Shown: in pieces, positions 7,482 through 16,386 of the stretch
Layout: each line of letters begins with the position of its first letter
How positions within the stretch are numbered: position 1 is the first letter of the stretch
Assembly: GCF_013284035.1 (NCBI RefSeq)
Contig: NZ_CP054141.1
Location: 1,984,001 to 2,048,000, forward strand
DNA: 64,000 bases
Direction of reading: 5' to 3'
Origin: Flavobacterium sp. M31R6
Lineage (GTDB): Bacteria; Bacteroidota; Bacteroidia; Flavobacteriales; Flavobacteriaceae
The notes under the pieces: model-generated
Database searches by the model: none
What the model saw: only the letters and a program-made list of their open reading frames with translations
What the model was told of the DNA's origin: nothing
Position numbers and translations under genes: made by a program

Positions 7482-8657
7482 ATGGAGAATTTTAAGATGA
7501 TTGCCAAAACCTTTTTTGGTTTTGAGGAAATATTAGCAAAAGAGCTAACAATGTTGGGCGCACAGGATGTGGAGCAAGGAGTGAGAATGGTGAGCTTTAA
7601 GGGCGATAAAGGTTTTATGTACAAAGCGAATTTGTCTTTGCGTACGGCTTTGAAGATTTTGAAACCAATTTATTTTTTTAAAGCGAGAGACGAGCAATCG
7701 TTATATAAAGGAATAAGAGGGACGAATTGGTCTAAATACATCAACGCTAATCAGACTTTTGTGATTGACGCAACGGTACATTCGGAGTATTTTAATCACT
7801 CTGAGTTTGTATCTCAAAAATGTAAAGATGCGATTGTAGACCAGTTTCGTGAAAGAACGGGACAGCGTCCGAGTATTGATAAAGCTTTTCCTGATTTAAG
7901 GATAAATATACATATTGATAAAGATCAGGTTTCGGTAGCTTTGGATACTTCCGGAAATTCATTGCACCAACGTGGGTACAGAACGGCTACCAACATTGCC
8001 CCTATAAACGAGGTTTTGGCAGCGGGTATTTTGTTGCTTTCGGGTTGGGACGGACAAACTGATTTCTTGGATCCGATGTGCGGTTCTGGAACATTTTTGG
8101 CAGAAGCAGCGATGATTGCTTGTAATATTCCCGCGAATATCAACCGTAAGGAATTTGCTTTTGAAAAATGGAATGATTGGGATAATGATTTGTTTGACAG
8201 CATTCAAGAAAGTTTGTTAAAACGCGTACGTGAGTTTCATTATACTATAAAAGGATATGATAAAGCACCATCTGCGGTTCAAAAAGCCAAAGACAATGTG
8301 AAGAATGCCAATCTAGATGAATATATAAAGATAGAGGAAAAGAATTTCTTTGATACTGAGAAAACGTCTGAAGGGAAATTACATATCGTCTTCAATCCGC
8401 CTTATGATGAACGTTTGGATATTCATATGGAAGAATTTTATAAAAATATTGGTGATACTTTGAAAAAGAATTATCCAGGAACAAATGCTTGGTTCATTAC
8501 AGCAAACCTGGAAGCTTTGAAATATGTAGGATTAAAACCTTCTCGTAAAATCAAACTTTTTAATGCGAGTCTTGAAGCACGTTTGGTGAAATATGAAATG
8601 TATGAAGGAAGTAAGAGAACGAAGTTTCAGACTGTTCCTGACGGTGGCGCTGAATAA
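7482..8657 (+). CDS. THUMP-domain class I RNA methyltransferase (RlmL/YpsC-like)
   Basis: The 391-residue protein has an N-terminal THUMP region (about 1-160), then a Rossmann methyltransferase with DPMCGSGTFLAEAAMIA at about 197-213 and the N6-adenine/N2-guanine-type catalytic motif NPPYDERL near residue 308. This matches the stand-alone N-terminal half of RlmL, which methylates guanine N2 in 23S rRNA; the precise target here is inferred. An alternative start at 7497 (MIAKTFFGFEEI) is possible. A strong terminator follows. Confidence 0.88.
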   Translation: MENFKMIAKTFFGFEEILAKELTMLGAQDVEQGVRMVSFKGDKGFMYKANLSLRTALKILKPIYFFKARDEQSLYKGIRGTNWSKYINANQTFVIDATVHSEYFNHSEFVSQKCKDAIVDQFRERTGQRPSIDKAFPDLRINIHIDKDQVSVALDTSGNSLHQRGYRTATNIAPINEVLAAGILLLSGWDGQTDFLDPMCGSGTFLAEAAMIACNIPANINRKEFAFEKWNDWDNDLFDSIQESLLKRVREFHYTIKGYDKAPSAVQKAKDNVKNANLDEYIKIEEKNFFDTEKTSEGKLHIVFNPPYDERLDIHMEEFYKNIGDTLKKNYPGTNAWFITANLEALKYVGLKPSRKIKLFNASLEARLVKYEMYEGSKRTKFQTVPDGGAE

Positions 8658-8681
8658 TTAGTTCTAAATATCTAAAAATTT

Positions 8682-8726
8682 AATCCCGATAATTACTATT
8701 TAAATCTAGTAATTATCGGGATTTTT
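8682..8726 (+). terminator. Rho-independent terminator after the THUMP methyltransferase
   Basis: AATCCCGATAATTACT at 8682-8697 and AGTAATTATCGGGATT at 8708-8723 are perfect 16-nt arms with a 10-base loop, followed by a short T run. The outer CCCGATA/TATCGGG words match palindromes at 28195 and 34556. Confidence 0.8.
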
Positions 8727-8792
8727 GATTTCGTATTTGTTTTGTTTACTGATTGAAATGATTTTTTGACATTATTTGTTATAAAAAGGGAG

Positions 8793-10265
8793 CTACTCTA
8801 TTATTCCTTTTTCTTCCCATTTAGTTTTACTAAAATCGAAATCTTTGGGGAATTGAGTGATGTTATTTATTTGAAAAACACCTTTGCTAACAACTCTTTG
8901 AAGAACAATATCTATTAGGGTCGTACTGTTGGGTTGAATTGTTTTTTGTAATAAGTCTTCGTTGGCTTTAATTTCACAGGTTACAAATCGAACGAACCCT
9001 TCTTGTGGTCGAGGAATAATTTTTAAACCAATTTGGGTAATTCCCTCTGTCTTTTGTCTAAATTCATTTTTGGGCGCACCAACAATCAAGTCGTAGTTAA
9101 AATAATAAGTAATTATTTCCTTGTTTATTGAATTTTGTTGGCGATCGGCCACAAATCCAGGTGGGAAATCGTTGGGATTATTGTTTTGGCCCGCAGTAAG
9201 CAGTAGGTCAAAATCTGTAATGGGGTAACCCTCAGAATCGGTAATTCTAAAAATTACTTGCGAAAATCGATCATGAATAAAATGAGTATGGAAAAATAAA
9301 AATTCAGGTGCTGTTTCTATTAATTCATTTTTTTGAACGGTATTAGTTTCTAATTTAAATTGCTCTTTTAACTCATTGTATTTTTCAATAGAGTCAACGT
9401 TTATACATTTAAAAATAGAAGTTATGATTTCTTTACTTTTTGGATCCCTAGACTTACGTACACTATTCATAATTCCTTTTTCTGATCCAGAATGTGATTT
9501 TCCGGTTATAATTCTTAAAGGCACCTCGGGAGATTCCTTATATTCAATGATATCAAGTGTTGAGGAGATTTTGACTTCATTATTTTTGTTTTTTATTGCG
9601 TTTTGTTTTAACTGTATGTATCTCGAATTCAAATTTGCTGCCGCAGTTCTTACAACTCCGTCAGAGCCTAGTTCGCCTGTATAGGAGTTTAAGTGGTCAT
9701 ACAGTTTTCTGTCAATAGTTTGTCCGGTCAATACAAAGGGGAAAATACCCTGTTCTCCAATTTGATGTCCATCAGATAGAATCCACTTTTTATTTAATTC
9801 CCAAGAAGATTTACTGCCTAATTCAAGCCAGTTCAAAACTCTCTGACCAGGTTCGACTCCATCAAAGAATGATTTAATTCGGCTCAGTTTTGCTTTACCA
9901 AGTTGGGCTAGTGCTGATCCAAAATTGGCAGGAGCAAGCATAATTAAATGACTTATTTTAGTTGGACTATTATCATAAAAATAACTCCACCAATGACGCA
10001 CTACTGGTCCACCTGTAGAATGAGTTATGCATACAAAACTTTGAATTCCTCTAAGTTGTTCCTTAATTGCTGAATCGAGTCCCTTGGCAATATCATCCAG
10101 GCCAACCTCGTCGTGAAAGCTAATGTATCGACTTAAAAAAATATGTTGTATGTCAATTTCTACACCGTTAGCAGCTGCTTCCAGTTGTAACCTTTCAGGC
10201 AATTCACCATAAGTGTTTAGATTTGTGACACTCCAGCCATGTATAAATACTAAAGTTTTTTTCAT
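8793..10265 (-). CDS. Lipase-like alpha/beta hydrolase with C-terminal beta domain
   Basis: The 490-residue protein opens with LVFIHGWSV, the oxyanion-hole strand of alpha/beta hydrolases. The nucleophile motif THSTGG puts Ser83 at the elbow, GSDGVV gives Asp203 and GKSHSG gives His259, a plausible triad as in PGAP1/LipA-type lipases. Residues about 310-480 look like an extra beta-rich domain. There is no signal peptide. It may act on lipids or esters; the substrate is unknown. It lies 344 bp from another orphan gene on the same strand that may encode a lysozyme-like enzyme, so an effector role is possible but unproven. Confidence 0.75.
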   Translation of the reverse strand: MKKTLVFIHGWSVTNLNTYGELPERLQLEAAANGVEIDIQHIFLSRYISFHDEVGLDDIAKGLDSAIKEQLRGIQSFVCITHSTGGPVVRHWWSYFYDNSPTKISHLIMLAPANFGSALAQLGKAKLSRIKSFFDGVEPGQRVLNWLELGSKSSWELNKKWILSDGHQIGEQGIFPFVLTGQTIDRKLYDHLNSYTGELGSDGVVRTAAANLNSRYIQLKQNAIKNKNNEVKISSTLDIIEYKESPEVPLRIITGKSHSGSEKGIMNSVRKSRDPKSKEIITSIFKCINVDSIEKYNELKEQFKLETNTVQKNELIETAPEFLFFHTHFIHDRFSQVIFRITDSEGYPITDFDLLLTAGQNNNPNDFPPGFVADRQQNSINKEIITYYFNYDLIVGAPKNEFRQKTEGITQIGLKIIPRPQEGFVRFVTCEIKANEDLLQKTIQPNSTTLIDIVLQRVVSKGVFQINNITQFPKDFDFSKTKWEEKGIIE

Positions 10266-10609
10266 TTTTTTTAGTTAAAAGATTTCTTTTTAGGATATAT
10301 CCCAAATGTTTTATTTTGTTTAAATTAAGAGAAGTTAAAGGTCATCTAGAACTGTGGTTTTCAGATTAAAATTGAATTCGTTTTTTTGTTGAAGATGGTA
10401 CCTTATAATGCTTGGTTTATGTATATTAATAAATTGACACTATTGGAAAAATTAGAAGACAGTTGGTTATAATACATTTAAATTTTGTCAAAATCTCTTT
10501 CATCCATAATAGAGTTAATTTGCATTTTTTATTTGACTTCCGTAAGATTATAGTTGTTTTTTTGCTTAATATATAAGGCCCTTCTGGGCTTACGAAGTTT
10601 TATCCATTG
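10266..10609. other. 344-bp gene-free stretch between two accessory genes
   Basis: No open frame is evident. A short GC-containing hairpin (AAGCCCAGAAGGGCCTT read on the minus strand, about 10575-10591) follows the stop of the 300-aa gene but lacks a clear T run. No candidate immunity gene is visible here. Confidence 0.4.
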
Positions 10610-11512
10610 TTAAATTGTTACAAATTCTCCGCTATTAGCATCATATTTCATTGAGAACTTGCCTATATCTGTTAGTTTTTTTATTGTATTTCGTACTGTA
10701 TTTATTCTGGTTTGATAATTAGTGTTGCCTATTGTACATAAGTTAGAAAAGGCTTTGTCGTAGTTTCCATTGGTGTTAATTGCCAGTGCAATACGGTCAC
10801 TCGTGGCTCTTCCTTGGTGTCGAATATCACAAATCATTTGGCAGACATTTGCAGGAACATTGTTTAACCCATATCGTTTATTATAGGACTTCATATTTTC
10901 TTTATACAGATCAATTGCTGTTTCAACTTGAGTTTTTCGATGATTGGGATCATTTGTGGCCCAGTGAACAAATCGTGCAGCACAAATTAATTCTTGATTT
11001 TCTATATCATTTAGTGTTGGATTGAGATAATCCATCAGTGCTTGTGAACTCGAATCATTTTCTAAAGGAGAAAGTACCCCACTGGAAGATTTATAAAAAA
11101 TCCTGTTATTGGATAAAACTAATTTTGGGAAATAATCGGTTGCATTAGGTAATTGCAATAGCTTTCTGAAAAATTTTATAAAATCTCCATTTGGGACATG
11201 TGCGGCATACTGCATAAAGCTAAAAGTAAATTGCGCTCTATCATATGTATTCAAACATTTGAATGAACCTGAACTTTCTGCCATGGCAGTTGGATAGATA
11301 AAATAGGCCCAAAAACCATATTCTGCACTATAATCTTCAGGTTTATAGGCCAGTCCTGCAGTAACTGAAGTATTGAATAGTCCAACATTCCCTTCATATC
11401 TGGTTTTATTCCCAATATTGAATTTTGTTTCAGTTGAATTAATGCTTTGTGCATTGAAAGCTGTTCTTCCACTTGATGTTACTGCGCTAGTAATAGAAAA
11501 ATCAATCGCCAT
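10610..11512 (-). CDS. Hypothetical protein, 300 aa, possibly lysozyme-like
   Basis: I do not firmly recognise this protein. Residues 73-105 (YPTAMAESSGSF...NTYDRAQFTFSFMQYAAH) place a glutamate (E79) before an aromatic/Asp-rich QFTFSFMQ segment, reminiscent of the catalytic Glu and beta-hairpin of lysozyme-fold glycosidases such as chitosanases. The rest is mostly helical, with several cysteines (C86, C177, C224, C228, C259). No signal peptide is present. It could be a toxin-like or phage-type muramidase, or something else entirely. It is on the same strand as the lipase-like gene downstream. Confidence 0.55.
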   Translation of the reverse strand: MAIDFSITSAVTSSGRTAFNAQSINSTETKFNIGNKTRYEGNVGLFNTSVTAGLAYKPEDYSAEYGFWAYFIYPTAMAESSGSFKCLNTYDRAQFTFSFMQYAAHVPNGDFIKFFRKLLQLPNATDYFPKLVLSNNRIFYKSSSGVLSPLENDSSSQALMDYLNPTLNDIENQELICAARFVHWATNDPNHRKTQVETAIDLYKENMKSYNKRYGLNNVPANVCQMICDIRHQGRATSDRIALAINTNGNYDKAFSNLCTIGNTNYQTRINTVRNTIKKLTDIGKFSMKYDANSGEFVTI

Positions 11513-11834
11513 AGTATTATTTTTTTAAAATTATGATGAATTTTTTTTTAACTAATTTTAATCTACTGATGATTAAAATGGAATGCAATTATAAATCTGG
11601 GGAAAATTATTTGTATGTAATTGTAAGTTAGTTGCTTATGATTTTTATTTTAATAAAATATAAAATTAGTGCAAAAAAACAATAGGAAAAAGACTTAAGT
11701 CAATTATTGTTAAAGTTTTATTTATTGAACGGTTTTTTCGAGATAAAACTAAAGCTCAAAATAAATAGTGGTTATTACTTAGAATTATCTAGATTTTCAT
11801 CTAATTTTGAAAAAATATATTTAAATACAATAAA
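11513..11834. other. 322-bp gene-free AT-rich stretch with one hairpin
   Basis: It lies between two divergent starts. ATTTTAATC at 11555-11563 and GATTAAAAT at 11571-11579 form a perfect 9-bp hairpin of pure AT character. A -7-like TAATTTTG box at 11802-11809 faces the small gene at 11835. Confidence 0.4.
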
Positions 11835-12071
11835 ATGACAAAATTACAAGTAAGAGCATTTCTATACAATCTAGGTTGCTTTGCCATATTGTTTATATCA
11901 TTTCGTTATTTGGTAGAACAGTATACCAATCTTTCTGGATTTTGGATTCCAATGACGGCTTTTATCGCAGGAACGCTTTTGTCCCCAAAATTTCAAGCTG
12001 CCAAAACCAAAGACGGTGAAAAACTATTCATGTCTTGGTTATTTGTAAAAGGAATTAAAGAAATCGGATAA
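11835..12071 (+). CDS. Small membrane protein, 78 aa
   Basis: There are two predicted membrane helices, about residues 8-26 and 35-55, around the central WIPMTAFIAGTLLSPKF. The C-terminus is soluble and basic. The family is unknown but the pattern is common in flavobacteria. A -7-like TAATTTTG box lies about 25 bases before the ATG and a strong terminator lies about 20 bases after the stop, so it is probably a single-gene transcript. Confidence 0.65.
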   Translation: MTKLQVRAFLYNLGCFAILFISFRYLVEQYTNLSGFWIPMTAFIAGTLLSPKFQAAKTKDGEKLFMSWLFVKGIKEIG

Positions 12072-12091
12072 TCGACTTAGACTAAAAAATA

Positions 12092-12138
12092 AAAGGAGTA
12101 AAACTGAATCGATAAACTCAGTTTTACTCCTTTTTTTT
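12092..12138 (+). terminator. Bidirectional terminator between convergent genes
   Basis: AAAGGAGTAAAACTGA at 12092-12107 pairs perfectly with TCAGTTTTACTCCTTT at 12118-12133, followed by a run of T. An A run on the other side would also let it serve the minus-strand DUF6048 gene ending at 12155. Confidence 0.85.
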
Positions 12139-12154
12139 TAAATTAAATTTTGAC

Positions 12155-12988
12155 TTATTTCTTCTTTGGTGCTGTTTTTACAGGTATAACTTTCTTTTTG
12201 TAAATTGGGATAAAATAGGAAACGGTATAGTTAAAACCTGCTCCAAAATTACCATCATAAGTTCTGTTGAATCCTGGGATATAAAGGTTCTCAAAGTTAC
12301 CAGGCTCAGAATTTGTTACCAATACTTTCAATTGTAAACTAAAGCCAACATAAATATTGTTGAAGACTTTTACGTTTACTCCAGCAGCGACTTCAGCCCA
12401 ACTAGCTGTTAATCCATCGTATTTTTTTCCGGAATCTATCAATCCCGATTGTCCAAAATAAGGATGTGGATTATAGATAAGATAGTTATTTAATTGTTCG
12501 TTAAATGTACTAAAACCATAACGTACACCTAGCGTAATAAGGTTTTCCATATCCAGCCAATTGGTGTATGCATTATAATCAAAACCTACTTTAAGATAAG
12601 AGCCTTTGGTTGTGGTGCTCAATAATGGATCTTCGACTGTGACTTCTTCACTACCAATTTCTCCGTACAAATAGTATTTTTTGGTCAATCGATAATCTGC
12701 GGTAAATCCAATTCCATTGTAATTAGAATCATAAATAGACCGTGCAATTTTGTTTATATCAGCACCAACAATCAAACCATAGCGATCTGTTTTGGGTTTT
12801 ATGGTGTCTGTTGCTGCAGCTTCGAGTTTTTTTTCTGGATTCTTTTTTGTTGGTGTAACATTTTTAGTTTCCGTTATTTTTACATCTTGCTCCGTACTTG
12901 TTGTGGTAGTCGTTTTTTCTTGTGCCTGTACAAATAACAGTGACAACAAAAAGCAAATACTAAAAGAATATTTTAATAATTGTTTCAT
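12155..12988 (-). CDS. DUF6048 family outer-membrane-like protein
   Basis: The 277-residue protein has a signal peptide (SICFLLSLLFVQAQ), a Thr/Lys-rich linker at about 24-65, then alternating beta strands (YYLYGEIGSEEV, YLKVGFDYNAYT, ITLGVRYGFSTF, IYVGFSLQLKV) typical of a small outer-membrane beta-barrel. The linker and barrel match DUF6048, found in Bacteroidota next to DUF6452 and rlmD, as here. Its start overlaps the end of the DUF6452 gene by 29 bases. The function is unknown. Confidence 0.8.
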   Translation of the reverse strand: MKQLLKYSFSICFLLSLLFVQAQEKTTTTTSTEQDVKITETKNVTPTKKNPEKKLEAAATDTIKPKTDRYGLIVGADINKIARSIYDSNYNGIGFTADYRLTKKYYLYGEIGSEEVTVEDPLLSTTTKGSYLKVGFDYNAYTNWLDMENLITLGVRYGFSTFNEQLNNYLIYNPHPYFGQSGLIDSGKKYDGLTASWAEVAAGVNVKVFNNIYVGFSLQLKVLVTNSEPGNFENLYIPGFNRTYDGNFGAGFNYTVSYFIPIYKKKVIPVKTAPKKK

Positions 12989-13499
12989 TTTCGGATGTTA
13001 TTTTATTTTTTGCGACTATTACATAGTGAATCCACATTTCGTCGGCAGGTGTTGTATCTGATAGTACGAAAGGGTTTACTGAATCCAGATCATAAATGGT
13101 CTTAAAACCGCAAGCTCTAGATACATATTTACTTTCTCGGGTATATTTAAATTCTAGGTTGTCTGTATTCACCAAGAGAGGATTTTTATTGCCGGAATTT
13201 AGAATAAATTTATACTTTACAATATCGGCATCTGTATTCAATGGGAGCAGTATACTGTCCGCACTTGTTAAATACTTAGCTTCATCAATTCCAGACGGAT
13301 TAAAAACCACTCCTTCGGTTTTTCCTTCACCGATAACTTTTAAGTTCGTCACGTTTTTTCTAACTGAAGGATTCGAAATATCGAAAAATTGGATAAGCAT
13401 TCTTGGGGTGGTGGGTGTACTTGGATCACAAATATCATCTGGTTCGCAACTGGAAGAGGCGAAACCAAGAATCATTAAAAATGCAATTATTTTTTTCAT
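12960..13499 (-). CDS. DUF6452 family lipoprotein
   Basis: The 179-residue protein starts with a lipoprotein signal (IAFLMILGFASSSC, lipobox Cys18). The mature region carries CDPSTPTTPRMLIQFFD, LPLNTDADIVKYKFI and a C-terminal beta-rich part ending in IKIFF, as in DUF6452. It sits between rlmD and DUF6048 in a three-gene minus-strand operon. A likely role is an envelope partner of the DUF6048 barrel, inferred from conserved linkage only. Confidence 0.8.
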   Translation of the reverse strand: MKKIIAFLMILGFASSSCEPDDICDPSTPTTPRMLIQFFDISNPSVRKNVTNLKVIGEGKTEGVVFNPSGIDEAKYLTSADSILLPLNTDADIVKYKFILNSGNKNPLLVNTDNLEFKYTRESKYVSRACGFKTIYDLDSVNPFVLSDTTPADEMWIHYVIVAKNKITSENETIIKIFF

Positions 13500-13509
13500 A
13501 TTTATTTTC

Positions 13510-13535
13510 TTCCCCTTTAGGGGTTAAGGGGTGAG
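13510..13535. repeat. CCCCTTTAGGGGTTAAGGGG word repeat, copy 2
   Basis: TTCCCCTTTAGGGGTTAAGG resembles the copy at 7456-7480. It fills the gap between the rlmD stop at 13538 and the DUF6452 start at 13499, so it would be transcribed within the operon. Confidence 0.5.
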
Positions 13536-13537
13536 GC

Positions 13538-14950
13538 TTATCGTTTTTCCAAAAGTACAACATTTTCAACATGATGCGTTTGCGGGAACATATCCACTGG
13601 TCGCACTCGTGTTACTTTGTATTTTTCGTCCATTAAAGCCAAATCTCTAGCTTGTGTAGCCGAGTTGCAACTTACATAAACAACTTTTTCAGGAGCAATT
13701 TTCATAATTTGTTCAATTACGTCTTTGTGCATACCATCTCTTGGTGGGTCAGTAATAATTACGTCAGGATGTCCGTGCTGTGCTATGAAAGCATCATTGA
13801 AAACAACTTTCATATCTCCCACAAAGAACTCACAATTAGTGATTTCATTGCGTACAGCATTGGCTTTTGCATCTTTAATGGCGTCTGGAACACTTTCTAC
13901 TCCAATAACTTTTTTAGCTTTTTTGGATACGAATTGCGCAATAGTTCCAGTTCCAGTATATAAATCATAAACAATTTCATTACCGGTAAGACCAGCAAAA
14001 TCACGAGTTATTTTGTATAATTCGTATGCCTGATCCGAGTTGGTTTGGTAAAAAGATTTAGCATTAATACTAAATTTTAATCCTTCCATTTCTTCAAGGA
14101 TATAATCTCTTCCTTTATATAATTTTATGTCGGTATCATATAAAGTGTCGTTTGCTTTATTGTTAACGACATATTGTAAAGAAGTGATTTGAGGGAATTT
14201 CTCGTAAAGATGATCAAGGATTAATTCTCTGTTGGCTTTGTCATTTTCAAAAAACTGAATCAAAACCATGATTTCTCCAGTTGAAGCCGTTCTCAGCATC
14301 AAAGTTCTTAGTAAACCTTCATGGGCTCTTGGATTAAAGAAAGTTAAACCATGCTCATTGGCAAAGGCGCGAACTTCATTACGAATTGCATTCGAAGGAT
14401 CTTCCTGTAAATGACATTTGTTGATGTCCAAGATTTTGTCCCACATTTTTGGAATATGGAAACCAAGGGCATTTCGGTTTCCCAAATCTTCTTCGCTTCC
14501 TATTTCATCTTCGGTCAACCAACGGCTGTTCGAAAACGAAAATTCCATTTTATTTCTATAAAAAAACTGTTTTTCAGAACCCAAAATTGGCTCAAATTCA
14601 GGAAGTTCAATTTTGCCAATGCGTTGCAAATGATTTTTTACCTCATTTTGTTTAAAGATCAACTGTTGACTGTATTTCATATTTTGCCATTTGCATCCGC
14701 CACAAACACCAAAATGTTCGCAAATTGGATCCACACGATGTTCCGATAGTTCATGAAAATGAACCGCTTTCCCTTCATAGTAAGCCTTGCGCTTCTTGAA
14801 AGTTTGCACATCAACAACATCCCCGGGAACAACATTTGGGATAAAAACTACTTTTCCATCGGGAGCTTTTGCCACCGAAACGCCTTTTGCACCAGCATCA
14901 AGGACTTTTATTTGATGAAAGACAACTTTGTCTGTATTTTTCTTAGCCAT
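13538..14950 (-). CDS. rlmD: 23S rRNA (uracil-C5)-methyltransferase RlmD
   Basis: RlmD-type enzymes methylate U1939 of 23S rRNA using SAM. The 470-residue protein has an N-terminal TRAM domain (about 10-65), an iron-sulfur cysteine cluster (CEHFGVCGGCKW, residues about 78-89), a SAM motif (VYDLYTGTGTIAQFV, about 324-338) and the catalytic-cysteine motif VYVSCNSATQARDL near residue 426, followed by the conserved C-terminal ...MFPQTHHVENVVLLEKR. The RumA/RlmCD family call is firm; the exact uridine is by family. First gene of the operon with DUF6452 and DUF6048. Confidence 0.93.
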   Translation of the reverse strand: MAKKNTDKVVFHQIKVLDAGAKGVSVAKAPDGKVVFIPNVVPGDVVDVQTFKKRKAYYEGKAVHFHELSEHRVDPICEHFGVCGGCKWQNMKYSQQLIFKQNEVKNHLQRIGKIELPEFEPILGSEKQFFYRNKMEFSFSNSRWLTEDEIGSEEDLGNRNALGFHIPKMWDKILDINKCHLQEDPSNAIRNEVRAFANEHGLTFFNPRAHEGLLRTLMLRTASTGEIMVLIQFFENDKANRELILDHLYEKFPQITSLQYVVNNKANDTLYDTDIKLYKGRDYILEEMEGLKFSINAKSFYQTNSDQAYELYKITRDFAGLTGNEIVYDLYTGTGTIAQFVSKKAKKVIGVESVPDAIKDAKANAVRNEITNCEFFVGDMKVVFNDAFIAQHGHPDVIITDPPRDGMHKDVIEQIMKIAPEKVVYVSCNSATQARDLALMDEKYKVTRVRPVDMFPQTHHVENVVLLEKR

Positions 14951-15039
14951 AGCGCAAAAATAAGGCTTTGGATTTATTTTTGGATTTTAATTCTGATTTT
15001 TTTTAATAAATGGTATAATTATCCAATGCCCGCAACCAT

Positions 15040-15504
15040 TTACTCAAATTCATCCTTCCAGTCTTTGGTCGAAATTGCCGAAGCTTTATTTTCCGAGTTC
15101 ATCGTTACCCTCATTTCCTTATTTGCTTTAGCATATTCAAAAAGAGCCTTAAATCGAAACACATTTGTATTGTCGGTTTTGTTTGGAACCATTTCCACGA
15201 ATTCAAGATCTTTGAAAAGACCATATTTTAGGCTGTATTTCACGCAAATTTTTTTGATGTTCTCGGGTGTGGATTTGGCAATAACCTTATCTGTGGCTTC
15301 ACTTTGTGTAAAAGGCTTGAATTTAATGTCATTACAGGTCATCAAAACTCTTTTCCCTAACTCGTAAGCTTTGTTTTTTTGCGCTTCATCGGCAGTGTTC
15401 ATTTCTGTCGGTTCAACACTTTTTCCTATTTGTTTCCCATTTACGGTTTTAGTTTTACATCCTATCAACAAGAAAACACAGCCTATTATAATTACGTTCT
15501 TCAT
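15040..15504 (-). CDS. Hypothetical lipoprotein, 154 aa
   Basis: A lipoprotein signal is clear: IIIGCVFLLIGC, lipobox Cys16. The mature part is a mixed alpha/beta domain (KAYELGKRVLMTCNDIKFKP, ENIKKICVKYSLKYGLF), possibly with a disulfide between Cys53 and Cys86. I do not recognise the family. It stands alone downstream of a degraded, repeat-bearing stretch. Confidence 0.65.
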   Translation of the reverse strand: MKNVIIIGCVFLLIGCKTKTVNGKQIGKSVEPTEMNTADEAQKNKAYELGKRVLMTCNDIKFKPFTQSEATDKVIAKSTPENIKKICVKYSLKYGLFKDLEFVEMVPNKTDNTNVFRFKALFEYAKANKEMRVTMNSENKASAISTKDWKDEFE

Positions 15505-15566
15505 ACTATTATAAGTTTCTATAAGAACGTAAGTTAGCGAATTAAAGTATAGTTTTCTCTTTATTA

Positions 15567-15661
15567 GAGCCTAATCCCGCTTTTCGCTTTAAATTCTCGT
15601 CTTAGAAGTAATATCACTAAGCCTGGAAATGAGCTTCCGTTGGTCGCTCTTTCTGGGCAAG
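15567..15661. repeat. Intergenic repeat family A, copy 2 (long variant)
   Basis: It begins GAGCCTAATCCCGCTTTTCG, like the left end of copies 1 and 3, and ends GAGCTTCCGTTGGTCGCTCT...GGGCAAG, like the interior of copy 1. The right-hand ATCAGGGCT end is missing, so the copy looks truncated or diverged. Confidence 0.5.
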
Positions 15662-15674
15662 TGTTATAATACTT

Positions 15675-15688
15675 CCAGAACGTTCTGG
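15675..15688. repeat. Perfect 14-bp palindrome CCAGAACGTTCTGG
   Basis: CCAGAACGTTCTGG is self-complementary. It is flanked by AATACTT and TATTAC, which extend the symmetry imperfectly. It may be a regulator site or a remnant of the adjacent repeat. Confidence 0.4.
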
Positions 15689-15690
15689 TA

Positions 15691-15800
15691 TTACAGTTGG
15701 TTTGGGACTAAATTAAGCCCATTATTTGGATTTGCAAGATCATCCCAAATACAAAACCAACTTTCCATTAAGCAAATTACCCAAATCTGCTGTAGTTGTT
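15691..15800 (-). pseudogene. Possible remnant of a lipoprotein gene C-terminus
   Basis: On the minus strand one frame reads ...TTTADLGNLLNGKLVLYLG then stops. The overlapping frame reads WDDLANPNNGLNLVPNQL to a stop. The NGKLVLY part resembles NGKPTLVY at the C-terminus of the lipoprotein at 16387-16791, so this may be a frameshifted fragment of a related gene. The evidence is thin, as the match is short. Confidence 0.3.
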
Positions 15801-15812
15801 GCTGGTAGTTTT

Positions 15813-16226
15813 TTATTTGGTTTGTATTATTTTTACTCCATCATAATAGTCGCCATTTTGCATACTTATTACTAGAATTCTTTCAGAATTAGTATTGTTT
15901 TGGTTTAATGTAATAATAATTTTTTTTCCGTCTTCTTTGCGTTCAACTTGGAAATCAGAATTTGTAATGACAAAATTTTTAGAAAGTTTGTCAACATTTA
16001 TCAAATCAATATTATTATTGTTAAAAGAAATGCCACTTAACCACCAAGATGTAGATTCGGTTGTAATAGTAATAGAATTCTTATTGGGATTTAGAGTTGC
16101 TGTCTTTTGAGATAATTTAATATTGTCATCCCATTTTCCTATAGGATCCTCATTTTCACTAGTGCTGCAAGAAATCATAAAAATTCCAATCAAAGTAAGA
16201 AATCCATAAATGATAATTTTTTTCAT
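15813..16226 (-). CDS. Hypothetical lipoprotein, 137 aa (BACON-like)
   Basis: The signal peptide LTLIGIFMISCST gives lipobox Cys20. The mature protein is a small beta-sandwich-like domain with SITITTESTSWWLSGISF and a second half GKKIIITLNQNNTNSERIL. The TTESTSWW pattern recalls BACON-type carbohydrate- or mucin-binding domains of Bacteroidota, but the match is loose. It lies 160 bp from another small lipoprotein gene on the same strand. Confidence 0.6.
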   Translation of the reverse strand: MKKIIIYGFLTLIGIFMISCSTSENEDPIGKWDDNIKLSQKTATLNPNKNSITITTESTSWWLSGISFNNNNIDLINVDKLSKNFVITNSDFQVERKEDGKKIIITLNQNNTNSERILVISMQNGDYYDGVKIIQTK

Positions 16227-16386
16227 AATATTTTGTTTTTTATTGTTTTTAAGGAATTCGGCTTTAAAATTTCCTAAAAATCAAGTATTTACGCTGTAAT
16301 CGGAGGCAGGGGATGTATGGAGAGATTTGGGATTTAAAAATATTAAGAGGCTTAATATCGAGAATTAATTAGTTTCTAGCTAATCC

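Larger units (their letters stand above)
15505..15812. other. 308-bp gene-free stretch holding repeat, palindrome and gene remnant
   Basis: It contains family A repeat copy 2 (15567-15661), a perfect 14-bp palindrome (15675-15688), and a decayed minus-strand coding fragment at about 15691-15800. No intact gene is present. Confidence 0.5.

Noticed and set aside
10575..10591. Strong terminator after the 300-aa gene
   Set aside because: AAGCCCAGAAGGGCCTT can pair but no T run follows on the minus strand.
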